64,000 bases of DNA. Source: Spirochaetales bacterium (GTDB lineage: Bacteria > Spirochaetota > Spirochaetia > DSM-2461). The stretch is taken from positions 62,001 to 126,000 of the forward strand of contig JAFGXR010000003.1 of assembly GCA_016936555.1 (NCBI GenBank), written 5' to 3'. The notes below the pieces were generated by a model that did no database searches, was not told the origin of the DNA, and saw only the letters and a program-made list of their open reading frames with translations. Made by a program: the position numbers and the translations under genes. This document shows, piece after piece, positions 33,612 to 41,177 of this stretch. Position 1 is the stretch's first letter, and each line of letters starts with the position of its first letter.

Positions 33612-34462
33612 CGCAATTCAAGGGGTTCCAGCTCTGAAATATCGAAGGCCGCTGCTTCCCCATCCATCCACAATGACACACTACCGGTTATAAACCTGGC
33701 CACAAAATATACAGGATCGGAAGGTCCGCCCGGATAGTGATTGATAAACCAATCGACCCAGACCGACTCCTTGATCTTCTGATCGGTAACGATCTCAAAA
33801 TCTCCGGTGAGCGAGACATTGGAATTTCCCTTATGAAAACAGACAGCCGCTTTTCCGCTGCGGCTTATGGCTTTTGCCAGGTTGCCTTCCCTGTCCGTCG
33901 TAAAATAACAGGAATAGATTCCCTCCGCCTCCCGTACGGACCGGGTTGCCACATGGGGATATCCCTTTTCATCCACGACAGCCACATACCCTTCCGTACA
34001 GGATTCAATGAGCTCACCGGCTTTTCTGATTATTTCCGCGTTCATTTTGTTTCTCCTTATGATTCCGATTTTTCCGGAGAGGCTGTCTTTATAGAATGAA
34101 GCCAGATCGATTTGAATCATATCTCCACAAGATTTACCGAAATCGGCGGATACAATTTTATTGAGAAGAATCCTGACATCATCGTTACCACAGACACTAT
34201 CAAGCCCCTTAAGTGCCGCAATCAGATCGGAAAGTTCACCGCTTTTAAGCAGACTCCGGTCCAGCTTGTAACCGTCGGGTACCGATATGCCGCCCCCGGC
34301 CCCCTGTTTTGTCACGATAGTTATACCGGCAAGACACAAGGCCTCGATATCGCGGTTGATCATTCGTCTGGAAACCTCAAACTGCCGGGCAAGCTCGGGA
34401 GCCGTAACCGTTTCTGTCCGGGAAAGTGTATTTATGATGCCCAGAAGTCTATCGATTTTCAT
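33608..34462 (-). CDS. HTH regulator fused to a flavin-binding split-barrel domain
   Basis: 284 residues. Residues 1-60 are a DeoR/YafY-type helix-turn-helix (TAPELARQFEVSRRMINRDIEAL), with a YafY-like bridging segment to about 135. Residues ~150-275 match the pyridoxamine-5'-phosphate-oxidase-like split barrel: EGYVAVVDEKGYPHVATRS, a CYFTTDREGNLAKAI strand, and a conserved segment of the VCFHKGNSNVSLTGDFEIV type. The barrel normally binds FMN, haem or F420, so the protein is probably a cofactor- or redox-sensing repressor. A perfect palindrome overlaps its own promoter just before the start, suggesting autoregulation. It is co-translated with the AlkZ-like gene. Confidence 0.8.
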   Translation of the reverse strand: MKIDRLLGIINTLSRTETVTAPELARQFEVSRRMINRDIEALCLAGITIVTKQGAGGGISVPDGYKLDRSLLKSGELSDLIAALKGLDSVCGNDDVRILLNKIVSADFGKSCGDMIQIDLASFYKDSLSGKIGIIRRNKMNAEIIRKAGELIESCTEGYVAVVDEKGYPHVATRSVREAEGIYSCYFTTDREGNLAKAISRSGKAAVCFHKGNSNVSLTGDFEIVTDQKIKESVWVDWFINHYPGGPSDPVYFVARFITGSVSLWMDGEAAAFDISELEPLELR

Positions 34463-34465
34463 TTT

Positions 34466-34501
34466 TTGTAAGTTTACAATGATGACGTCTAAAAGTTAAT
34501 G
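34466..34501 (-). promoter_or_regulatory. Promoter with overlapping TTGTAA/TTACAA operator
   Basis: A perfect inverted repeat, TTGTAA-2-TTACAA, lies at 34466-34479, directly before the ATG at 34462. It covers the -10 box TAAACT (34471-34476); TTAACT sits 17 bases further up. A bound dimer would block RNA polymerase, so the HTH fusion protein is the obvious candidate ligand. The -10 box ends eight bases before the ATG, again a leaderless layout. Confidence 0.55.
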
Positions 34502-34566
34502 CTCTTTTTCCCATTCATTTCCATGTAAATTAAAGCGCCGTTTTATTTATCCCTGTAGAAAGCAGT

Positions 34567-35241
34567 ATGAAAACATACGAACTGACCAAAATAACCACAA
34601 TGTCGGTCCACGACCGTCCACGGGAAAAAATCATGAATCGCGGAGCCGAAGCCCTGAGCGATATGGAACTGATGGCCATTCTGATCGGCAGCGGATCAAG
34701 GCATAACCCCGTGGAAAAACTGGCGGGGAAGGCACTGCAGCTCGTCGATGGCTTTCCCGGTGTCATCCAGGCTGAGGACTTTCTCTCCATCGACGGGATC
34801 GGTCCCGCCAAGGCGACACTTCTGGCCGCATCCATGGAACTTTCCAGACGGATTTACTCCCCCCGGAACCGGAAAATCAGCACCCCCGGAGATATCTATC
34901 CTCTCCTCTCCCACTACGGAGACCGGCAGCAGGAGTACTTTTTCTCGATCAGCCTGAACGGGGCCCATGAAGTAATCGATGTAAAAACCGTCTCGAAGGG
35001 GATATTAAACCGGGCCATTATTCATCCCAGGGAGGTTTTCGCCGATGCGATCACTTTAAGGGCAGCCAGCCTGGTGGTGGCACACAATCACCCCTCCGGC
35101 AATCTGGAACCCAGCAAAGAGGACAGGGAGATCACCTACAGGCTCCAGGAAGCGGGAGTGCTTCTGGGCATAGAGCTGCTCGATCACATCGTGTTCTCCC
35201 ATAAGGGGTATTTCAGTTTTCTGGAGGAAGGGGAGATCTAG
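34567..35241 (+). CDS. radC: RadC-family JAB-domain protein
   Basis: 224 residues, full length. An N-terminal helix-hairpin-helix-like region (LSIDGIGPAKATLLAA) precedes the JAB/MPN domain, with metal ligands in AHNHPSGNLEPSKED and a Glu in the preceding strand. The biochemical role of RadC is unsettled; the old link to recombination repair is weak, and it is often found on mobile or defence islands. Its stop codon is immediately followed by the ATG of a HEPN-domain gene, so the three genes 34567-36028 form one operon. I saw no clear Shine-Dalgarno. Confidence 0.9.
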   Translation: MKTYELTKITTMSVHDRPREKIMNRGAEALSDMELMAILIGSGSRHNPVEKLAGKALQLVDGFPGVIQAEDFLSIDGIGPAKATLLAASMELSRRIYSPRNRKISTPGDIYPLLSHYGDRQQEYFFSISLNGAHEVIDVKTVSKGILNRAIIHPREVFADAITLRAASLVVAHNHPSGNLEPSKEDREITYRLQEAGVLLGIELLDHIVFSHKGYFSFLEEGEI

Positions 35242-35682
35242 ATGTCTGAGGAAAACATTGAAAGCCGGGATAAAAAGCAGTACCATGATAATATGCACAG
35301 GGCAAAAGACTGGTTCAGTCAGGCGGAAAACGATTTATTATGGGCTCGGGATACTTTAAAAGCGACCCGATATGCTCAGGCCTGTTTTGTCGCACAGCAG
35401 GTGGCTGAGAAATCCCTGAAAGCCCTGGCTCTTGCTCAGGGTTATGACAGCGTAAGAAGTCACTCCATTCTACAGATTACAAAATCTTTGAAGATCAACG
35501 GCGAAATGGAAATGATGGCCAAAAGGCTGGATCAGTACTATATCAGCGCCCGCTATCCCGATGCTTATATAGAAGGAGCCCCTTTCGAGTATTTTACGGA
35601 AGATCAAGCTTCTGAAGCAGTTTCCTTCGCCGGAAGATTTATAGATATCATCAGAGAGAAGATATATCATGGGGACAACTGA
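35242..35682 (+). CDS. HEPN-domain toxin of a HEPN/MNT pair
   Basis: 146 residues. The helical HEPN core is clear: RAKDWFSQAENDLLWARDTL, then ACFVAQQVAEKSLKALALAQG, RSHSILQI and YYISARYPDAY. In HEPN/MNT systems this protein is usually a ribonuclease or the target of modification by its partner. The strict Arg-x4-6-His nuclease motif is not evident at the usual place; the Arg-Tyr-Pro-Asp segment occupies it, as in many MNT-linked members. GGGGAG lies six bases before the ATG. It overlaps the MNT gene by 14 bases. Confidence 0.85.
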   Translation: MSEENIESRDKKQYHDNMHRAKDWFSQAENDLLWARDTLKATRYAQACFVAQQVAEKSLKALALAQGYDSVRSHSILQITKSLKINGEMEMMAKRLDQYYISARYPDAYIEGAPFEYFTEDQASEAVSFAGRFIDIIREKIYHGDN

Positions 35683-36028
35683 CAAGGCCATACTCATTCG
35701 ATACGAACGGGATCCGCTGCAAGGATACACAAAAGAGAACTTTACTGATCTTCTGAAAGAAAAACTGACTGGTAGAGTTTCTCAAGCCTGGCTCTTTGGT
35801 AGTTTTGTCACCGATAGATTCACCAGAGACAGCGATATAGATCTTCTCCTGGTTTGCGATACAGATCTGCCTTTTCCTGAAAGAGGCAGGATTTTCGATG
35901 ATATCTACGACCTTGGCCCTGAAATGGATATTCTGGTTTACAGGACAGAAGAGCTCAGGAAAATCAGGGAAAACCCATCGATCGGATTCTGGACTTCCGT
36001 AACATCCTCCATGGTCCGGCTTCTATGA
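35669..36028 (+). CDS. MNT-type nucleotidyltransferase antitoxin
   Basis: 119 residues of the minimal nucleotidyltransferase fold. The glycine-serine motif is WLFGSFVTDRF (Gly44-Ser45), the metal-binding Asp pair is in RDSDIDLLL (Asp56, Asp58), and the third Asp is in EMDILVY (Asp87), so it should be catalytically active. Active MNT antitoxins transfer AMP or short adenylate chains to a tyrosine on the HEPN toxin. The gene begins inside the end of the HEPN gene, which keeps the two proteins in balance. Confidence 0.85.
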   Translation: MGTTDKAILIRYERDPLQGYTKENFTDLLKEKLTGRVSQAWLFGSFVTDRFTRDSDIDLLLVCDTDLPFPERGRIFDDIYDLGPEMDILVYRTEELRKIRENPSIGFWTSVTSSMVRLL

Positions 36029-36086
36029 ATTAAATGATTCAGACGTTCTGCCTTTAATTCCAGAACTGTTGAAGGTTCATCGGCAA

Positions 36087-36194
36087 TCAGCCACAGTAAT
36101 ACATGCCGTCGAATATAGAGACGAGAACTCCCGATAAGAAAAGGGCAAACCAGAGCTCTGACTGTGTCCGTTCAGGAAATTCAACAAGAGACAA
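36087..36194 (-). other. Possible small membrane ORF in frame after the ZIP stop codon
   Basis: Right after the TAG of the ZIP gene, the same frame continues for 36 codons to a TGA at 36087. A TTG at 36194 would give 35 residues with one hydrophobic stretch (LWFALFLSGVLVSIFDGMYY). It may be chance, a decayed C-terminus or a read-through extension. No Shine-Dalgarno is seen. The rest of the 36029-36197 gap shows nothing else. Confidence 0.2.
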
Positions 36195-36197
36195 AAC

Positions 36198-37013
36198 CTA
36201 CCCCAGAGCCACGTCCAGCGTCATCATCACCGCAAACCCGAGCATGGCCCCGATGGTCGAAATATCATTGTGATCCTCATCCTCCTGGGCAGAAGGAACC
36301 AGTTCCTCCACGACGACATAAATCATCGCCCCGGCGGCAAAGGCCAGCGCATAGGGAAGAATCGGTCGGAACAGAATAACCGAAGCCGCCCCGAGCACGC
36401 CGGCGACGGGCTCGACCATACCGGAAAACTGCCCGTAGACAAAACTCTTCCGTCTCGACAGGCCTTCCCGGCGGAGGGGAACCGAAACAGCCGCTCCCTC
36501 GGGAAAATTCTGAATCCCGATGCCGATGGCCAGAGCCAGAGCCCCGGCTATGGACGCCGAGGGGATACCGGCCGCCACGGCGCCGAAAGCGACACCGACG
36601 GCCAGTCCTTCGGGAAAATTGTGAATGGTTATGGCCAGAACGAGGAGAATGCTCCGCTGCCAGCTCGATTTTATCCCCTCCTGTTCCCCTTTCTTGAAAC
36701 CGGGATGAACGTGAGGCAGGGTCTTATCGACAAGCCAGAGAAAAGCTCCCCCGAGAAGAAACCCGACAACGGCGGGAACCCAGTCCGGACCGGGAAATTC
36801 CGCAGCCATATCAATGGCGGGAGCCAGAAGCGACCAGTAGGAAGCGGCTATCATAACCCCGGCGGCAAAACCGAGCATGCCGTTGAGAACCTTTTTGTTG
36901 ATGGTTTTGAAAAAGAAAACCATGGCGGCGCCCAAAGCCGTCACTCCATAAGTAAAAAGAGTACCGAATAATGCCTGGGTTACGGGATGAAATTGGGATA
37001 GCCATTGAATCAT
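36198..37013 (-). CDS. ZIP-family metal transporter (GufA-like)
   Basis: 271 residues with eight membrane helices. The metal-binding helices are present as ITIHNFPEGLAVGVAFG (helix IV) and GIGIQNFPEGAAVSVPL (helix V), both with the His/Gln-Asn-Phe-Pro-Glu-Gly motif, plus a His-containing loop (LPHVHPG). It imports zinc, iron or manganese. GGAGG lies six bases before the ATG. A Fur-type box over its -35 region points to iron- or metal-responsive repression. Confidence 0.92.
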   Translation of the reverse strand: MIQWLSQFHPVTQALFGTLFTYGVTALGAAMVFFFKTINKKVLNGMLGFAAGVMIAASYWSLLAPAIDMAAEFPGPDWVPAVVGFLLGGAFLWLVDKTLPHVHPGFKKGEQEGIKSSWQRSILLVLAITIHNFPEGLAVGVAFGAVAAGIPSASIAGALALAIGIGIQNFPEGAAVSVPLRREGLSRRKSFVYGQFSGMVEPVAGVLGAASVILFRPILPYALAFAAGAMIYVVVEELVPSAQEDEDHNDISTIGAMLGFAVMMTLDVALG

Positions 37014-37041
37014 ATGAAGTCCTCCAGTTGATGCTGATTAG

Positions 37042-37070
37042 ATAATATACAAAATAGTTGACAATGACAA
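37042..37070 (-). promoter_or_regulatory. ZIP transporter promoter
   Basis: TTGTCA (37065-37070), 17 bases, TATTAT (37042-37047) on the minus strand. The -35 box lies inside a Fur-like box, and the leader of about 25 bases carries GGAGG. Confidence 0.6.
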
Positions 37071-37078
37071 TTATTATC
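37060..37078 (-). promoter_or_regulatory. Fur-like metal-regulator box
   Basis: The minus strand reads GATAATAATTGTCATTGTC, which matches 15 of 19 positions of the classic Fur consensus palindrome. It overlaps the -35 box of the ZIP gene. A second AATGATAATG-like half lies just upstream at about 37084-37095. Fur, Zur, PerR or a DtxR-type regulator could bind; sequence alone cannot decide. Confidence 0.55.
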
Positions 37079-37154
37079 AGTAAACATTATCATTAAGCAG
37101 GATACCTTTTTATTCCTCTTGAATCTGTCCATAACCTCAACTACCTTTATATAT

Positions 37155-37925
37155 GTGGATAACTTATTAAAATATAAAACAGCAACCGTATTTTTTTCCA
37201 TTATGTTTATACTTTCCATTACTTATCCACTATATTCACAGGATATTGATAAGTTGTATCTGATGAGTGAAGAGTTCCCTCCCTATAACTTTGAAAAGAA
37301 CGGGCGGCTTCAGGGCATTTCCATCGATCTGATGGCTCTCTGCCTGGATATGCTCGGTTCCCGTCAAACAAGACAGGATATCCGCATGCTCCCATGGGCG
37401 CGATCCTACAAGCTGCTTCTCGAAGAGAAAAACACGGTTCTTTTCGCCATAACCAGAACAGAGCAGAGAGAAGGTCTCTTTAAGTGGGTCGGTCCTATTT
37501 CATCAAGCAGGAATGTTCTTCTGGCCAGGAAGGATTCACAAATAAGCCTGACCAGCCCCGATGATATCAGGAAATACAGAACAGGAGCCATCAGGGACGA
37601 TGCGGGAGAGCAGCTTCTTAAGAACCAATTCGGCCTGGACCGGGATGAAATAGAACTGACAAGCAGTGCTCTCTCCAGCCTGCGCCAGCTTAAGACGGGA
37701 AGAATAGACCTTTTTGCCTATGATGAGAATGTCTCCCGATGGATTTTGTCCCAGGAAGGATTTAATCCGGAAGAATTCGAAAGCATCTATACCCTCAGTG
37801 AAGGATTTCACTATTTCGGGTTCAATATAGAAACCGATGATGAACTGATCAACCGGTTTCAGAGAGCTCTCGAGGAGTTGAAGGCTGAGGGCATATACGA
37901 CATTATCCTGAAACGCTACCGCTGA
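37155..37925 (+). CDS. Solute-binding protein family 3 (amino-acid type)
   Basis: About 256 residues from a GTG that gives a good signal peptide (DNLLKYKTATVFFSIMFILS, cleaved near LYSQD). The mature protein has the family pattern: LYLMSEEFPPYNF, LQGISIDLMALCLDML, a middle lobe with LLARKDSQISLTSPDDI, and a C-terminal EELKAEGIYDIILKRY. These proteins bind amino acids or similar polar solutes. No ABC permease or ATPase is adjacent, so it may be an orphan or serve a sensor. A weak promoter (TTGAAT, 17 bases, TACCTT) ends seven bases before the GTG, again without a Shine-Dalgarno. Confidence 0.75.
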   Translation: MDNLLKYKTATVFFSIMFILSITYPLYSQDIDKLYLMSEEFPPYNFEKNGRLQGISIDLMALCLDMLGSRQTRQDIRMLPWARSYKLLLEEKNTVLFAITRTEQREGLFKWVGPISSSRNVLLARKDSQISLTSPDDIRKYRTGAIRDDAGEQLLKNQFGLDRDEIELTSSALSSLRQLKTGRIDLFAYDENVSRWILSQEGFNPEEFESIYTLSEGFHYFGFNIETDDELINRFQRALEELKAEGIYDIILKRYR

Positions 37926-37948
37926 TTTCCAACCTCTCAAAATTTATA

Positions 37949-37977
37949 TTGACTTTTCTCAACACAACAACTACCAT
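37949..37977 (+). promoter_or_regulatory. Promoter of the TetR gene
   Basis: TTGACT (37949-37954), 17 bases, TACCAT (37972-37977). The -10 box runs into the first operator arm, so bound repressor would occlude it. Confidence 0.6.
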
Positions 37978-38005
37978 ATGACCATATATGTATTTTTGGT
38001 CATAT
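37976..38005 (+). promoter_or_regulatory. Operator O1 for the TetR regulator
   Basis: ATATGAC (37976-37982), a 16-base spacer and GTCATAT (37999-38005) form an inverted repeat; the flanking bases extend the arms to nine. The identical arms and spacing recur at 38640-38669 before the ABC genes. Confidence 0.7.
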
Positions 38006-38021
38006 ACCAAAGGAGAGAGAA

Positions 38022-38624
38022 TTGCCCCGGGGCTTCACGGATCAGGAAAAACAGAATATTCATAACAGGCTTCTTGAAACGGGAAAAGAAGCATTCGGAC
38101 TCTACGGCATAAAAAAAACCAGTGTTGAAGATCTGGCCAGGAAGGCAGGTATATCAAAAGGGGCTTTTTACCAGTTTTTCTCCTCCAAGGAAGAGCTCTA
38201 CTTCGCCATTATGAGGCATTACGAAACGGTGCAGCACGAACGGATGTACGATCTTCTCAGCAAAAACAGCGATAACGCCAGAGTGCAGTTGAAAATAGTT
38301 ATAACCTCGATTATGGATCAGGTCGATAAAGATCCCTTTACCAGAAAGATACTCAGCGGTGATGAATTCGAGTATCTGTGGCAGAAGTTTACTCCGGAAC
38401 AGCTGCAGACGGCTATGGAGGCCGATGTGGATTTCGCTTCGAAACTGGTGGAGACCTGGAAGGAAAAAGGGAAACTTAAAGTCGAAGATCCGAAACTCGT
38501 CACAGGAGTTTTCCGAGCGCTTTTCTTCCTCTATCTGCACAAAAGGGATATCGGAGAAGAGGTCTTTCCCTCTGTTGTGGACCTGCTGCTCGAATCGTCC
38601 ATTGAAAAGCTCATAGAGGAATGA
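38022..38624 (+). CDS. TetR-family repressor of the adjacent ABC exporter
   Basis: 200 residues from a TTG, preceded by AAAGGAGAGAG. The helix-turn-helix reads AFGLYGIKKTSVEDLARKAG then ISKGAFYQFFSSKEELY. The C-terminal half is a ligand and dimer domain of unknown specificity. Operators O1 and O2 flank the gene with the same arms and spacing, so it very likely represses both itself and the ABC operon that starts 74 bases after its stop. Confidence 0.9.
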   Translation: MPRGFTDQEKQNIHNRLLETGKEAFGLYGIKKTSVEDLARKAGISKGAFYQFFSSKEELYFAIMRHYETVQHERMYDLLSKNSDNARVQLKIVITSIMDQVDKDPFTRKILSGDEFEYLWQKFTPEQLQTAMEADVDFASKLVETWKEKGKLKVEDPKLVTGVFRALFFLYLHKRDIGEEVFPSVVDLLLESSIEKLIEE

Positions 38625-38639
38625 GTTTTTTTATCGGGC

Positions 38640-38669
38640 ATATGACTATTTTAAACACCGCGGTCATAT
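38640..38669 (+). promoter_or_regulatory. Operator O2 before the ABC exporter genes
   Basis: ATATGAC (38640-38646), 16 bases, GTCATAT (38663-38669). Arms and spacing are identical to O1, while the spacer sequences differ. That is what a conserved repressor site looks like. Confidence 0.7.
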
Positions 38670-38698
38670 AGTTACACAATAAAAGAGGAGTTTCGAAA

Positions 38699-39613
38699 AT
38701 GGATAGCCTACCTGTTCTGGAAACGGAGAATCTGACGAAGTTCTACGGAAAAGCGAGGGGGATCTCTGAGGTGAATCTCTCAGTTTCGAAAGGGGAGATT
38801 TTCGGTTTTATAGGACCCAACGGCGCCGGAAAATCAACGACGATCAGAACGGTGCTCGGTCTTCTCTTCCCCGATTCGGGAGGTGTCCGCCTCTTCGGAG
38901 AAAACGCCCTTGCCAGAGGGGATAAACTGAGACGGAGAATAGGATTTGTCCCGTCGGAACTCAATTATTACGACGGCCTGAAGACCGGCCAGCTTCTGGA
39001 TTATTCCGCCCGGCTTTTCGGCATCGGGGATCGAAGCGCGATCAGGGAATACAGTGCAAGGCTCGATCTTGATCTGAACCGCTCCATTAAGGACCTCTCC
39101 CTGGGAAACAGAAAGAAAGTGGCGATTGTGCAGGCCCTGCTTCACCATCCCGAGCTTCTTATTCTCGACGAGCCGACCAGCGGGCTGGATCCCCTTATGC
39201 AATCGCGTTTCTACGAAATACTCAGAGAAGAACAGGAGCACGGCGCGACGGTTTTCTTTTCGTCCCACACTCTTTCGGAAGTGGAACGGCTCTGCAGCCG
39301 GGTTGCCATCATCAAGGAAGGCAGGATTATCAAAACAAGCGGGATGGATGAACTGAAGCAGCTCTACCTCAAGCGCTTCCGGATTATTTTCCCGAGAGGG
39401 ACAGCATTCACGGTTGAAGAACTGGAGAGAAAAGCACCGGGAATTCTCCAGATATCAGTCAGCAAAAGAGGAGCAGAGGGGCTTTACAGGGGGGACGTTA
39501 GAGATCTTATGAAATATTTCTCGGTTTTACCCCTCGAAGACGCCGTTCTGGAGGATCCGGGTCTGGAGGAAATTTTTATGCATTATTACAACGGGAAAGA
39601 GGAGATATCATGA
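38699..39613 (+). CDS. ABC-2 exporter ATP-binding protein
   Basis: 304 residues. Walker A is GPNGAGKSTT, the signature is DLSLGNRKKVAIVQALL, Walker B is LLILDEPTSGLDPL, and the switch His is in FFSSHTLSEVE. The C-terminal 80 residues are the accessory domain of DrrA/CcmA-like exporters. It powers export of a drug, lipid or polymer through the permease encoded next. GAGGAG lies eight bases before the ATG; the stop overlaps the next ATG. Operator O2 lies just upstream. Confidence 0.92.
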   Translation: MDSLPVLETENLTKFYGKARGISEVNLSVSKGEIFGFIGPNGAGKSTTIRTVLGLLFPDSGGVRLFGENALARGDKLRRRIGFVPSELNYYDGLKTGQLLDYSARLFGIGDRSAIREYSARLDLDLNRSIKDLSLGNRKKVAIVQALLHHPELLILDEPTSGLDPLMQSRFYEILREEQEHGATVFFSSHTLSEVERLCSRVAIIKEGRIIKTSGMDELKQLYLKRFRIIFPRGTAFTVEELERKAPGILQISVSKRGAEGLYRGDVRDLMKYFSVLPLEDAVLEDPGLEEIFMHYYNGKEEIS

Positions 39614-40950
39614 ATCTGACAATATATTCAATGGAAATGAGACGGAACTTCAGATCCTTTCTGATATGGACGGCGTCGGTCTGCGGCATCCTCTTCTTCG
39701 GAATGCTTTTCTACCCCGTCATCAATGCCGACGGATTGCTGGTTCAGCTGGACCCCCTTTTTGAAAACACCATGATGAAGGGATTGCTCTCGGCGTTCGG
39801 AGCCGATATTTCCAGCCTGGGCAGCCTGACCGGCTTCTACGTCACATACAACTCCATCTACAATGTACTGCTGGCCTGTATATTCGTCTCTACTGTAGCG
39901 GCCAATCTTCTGGCAAAAGAGGAAGCGGAGAAAACCGCGGAGTTTCTCTACACCCGCCCCGTTTCCCGGAGAACGGTCTTCATCAGCAAGTCAGCGGTTC
40001 TCCTCACTTATGTAACGGCACTGTCCCTCCTCTATTTTTTAACCGGCATCATGGCCATGGAGTTTGTAAAAAAGGAATCGACGACAGCGCTTTTTGTCTC
40101 ACCCCGTAACAAAGCGGTTCTCGCCGATGCCATAAAAACCCATAGCGAAGTCATATACGAGGCATTCGATCTGGATGATGAGAGCTTCGGAAAACTTGCC
40201 CTCTCCTACGCCGCAGGGATGCTGGCCGGAAACAGAGAAAAAGTGGATGAGATGGATCTCGATCCCGCAGCCATGTCCGGCCTTCTAGAAGAGGCGGGCA
40301 AAGATCCTGACAGGTTTTTTTCCGCGGTGCTGGACAATCCCGATCTCTATATGTCCCTTTTTTCGTTTCCACAGGAACGGAAAGAGGAATTTCTCGATAA
40401 TGTGCGGAAAGAAATGGAAGAGTATAAGTCTATGAAAGAGGATTTTTTCCAGTCTCCCGAACTGCTTCTGCTTTTTTTCGATACCGATCCCTCGCTCATC
40501 CTCGACCGTTTCAGCGAATCGGAATCTTCCATGGATAAGGCGATCGAGCTTCTGGATCTCCCCGGGGACTTTTATTCGAAAATCTATAAAGCCTACAGCG
40601 TGCGGGTCCTGCTTATCCTCAACCTCTATATTTTTCTCCTTCTCCTTTCCATGGGCTCTCTTGTTCTTCTCATGTCCCTGCTGGTAAAAAGGGGCAGATC
40701 CGTACTGGGGGCTTCTCTGGGAATCGTCTTTTTCTTCTACTTCATCAATTCCTTATCTTCTGCCGCATCGGCCCTCTCTCCGGCGGTAAAGCTTATAGGA
40801 TTTGTAAGTCCTTTTACCTGGATGGACAGCGGGTTCAGCGCGCCATCTTACGGATTGCGATGGTGGAGAGTCGCCCTGTTTCTGGGGACAAGCGTTTTGT
40901 CGCTTCTGCTCAGCTGCAGGATCTTCAGAAAAAAAGATATTCTGATTTAA
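39610..40950 (+). CDS. ABC-2 type permease
   Basis: 446 residues with about six membrane helices: one near 20-37, two around 78-98 and 121-145, and three after 325. A large extracytoplasmic helical segment (~155-320) sits between helices. The NLLAKEEAEKTAEFLYTRPV motif at the start of the second group is characteristic of ABC-2 permeases. The substrate is unknown. It is co-translated with the ATPase and overlaps the convergent MoaD-like gene by four bases. Confidence 0.88.
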   Translation: MNLTIYSMEMRRNFRSFLIWTASVCGILFFGMLFYPVINADGLLVQLDPLFENTMMKGLLSAFGADISSLGSLTGFYVTYNSIYNVLLACIFVSTVAANLLAKEEAEKTAEFLYTRPVSRRTVFISKSAVLLTYVTALSLLYFLTGIMAMEFVKKESTTALFVSPRNKAVLADAIKTHSEVIYEAFDLDDESFGKLALSYAAGMLAGNREKVDEMDLDPAAMSGLLEEAGKDPDRFFSAVLDNPDLYMSLFSFPQERKEEFLDNVRKEMEEYKSMKEDFFQSPELLLLFFDTDPSLILDRFSESESSMDKAIELLDLPGDFYSKIYKAYSVRVLLILNLYIFLLLLSMGSLVLLMSLLVKRGRSVLGASLGIVFFFYFINSLSSAASALSPAVKLIGFVSPFTWMDSGFSAPSYGLRWWRVALFLGTSVLSLLLSCRIFRKKDILI

Positions 40951-41171
40951 CCCCCGCCGATGGGGGGGAACAGGCCGATCGAATCCCCCGCTTTAAGAGG
41001 GGATTCGAAAGTCCCGTGAATGTTATTTATAAATATGATGGTAATCTTTTCCCGGGGGATAGCCAGCCGGTCCACCAGCGAACCGACGGTTTCTCCCTTT
41101 GAGATTCCGATCTCCGGCACAGATGGATAGAGGGTTCTCAACGTAGCAAAAGTCTTTACTTCAACTGTCAA
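40947..41171 (-). CDS. MoaD/ThiS-family sulfur carrier
   Basis: 74 residues with the ubiquitin-like fold pattern and the terminal IGLFPPIGGG, which ends in the Gly-Gly that is thiocarboxylated. MoaD-like proteins supply sulfur for molybdopterin dithiolene, and dedicated copies often sit beside tungsten aldehyde oxidoreductases. The start is a TTG a few bases after AGGGAAA, six bases past the stop of the previous gene. It is the last gene of the aldehyde oxidoreductase operon. Confidence 0.88.
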   Translation of the reverse strand: MTVEVKTFATLRTLYPSVPEIGISKGETVGSLVDRLAIPREKITIIFINNIHGTFESPLKAGDSIGLFPPIGGG

Positions 41172-41177
41172 ATTTCC

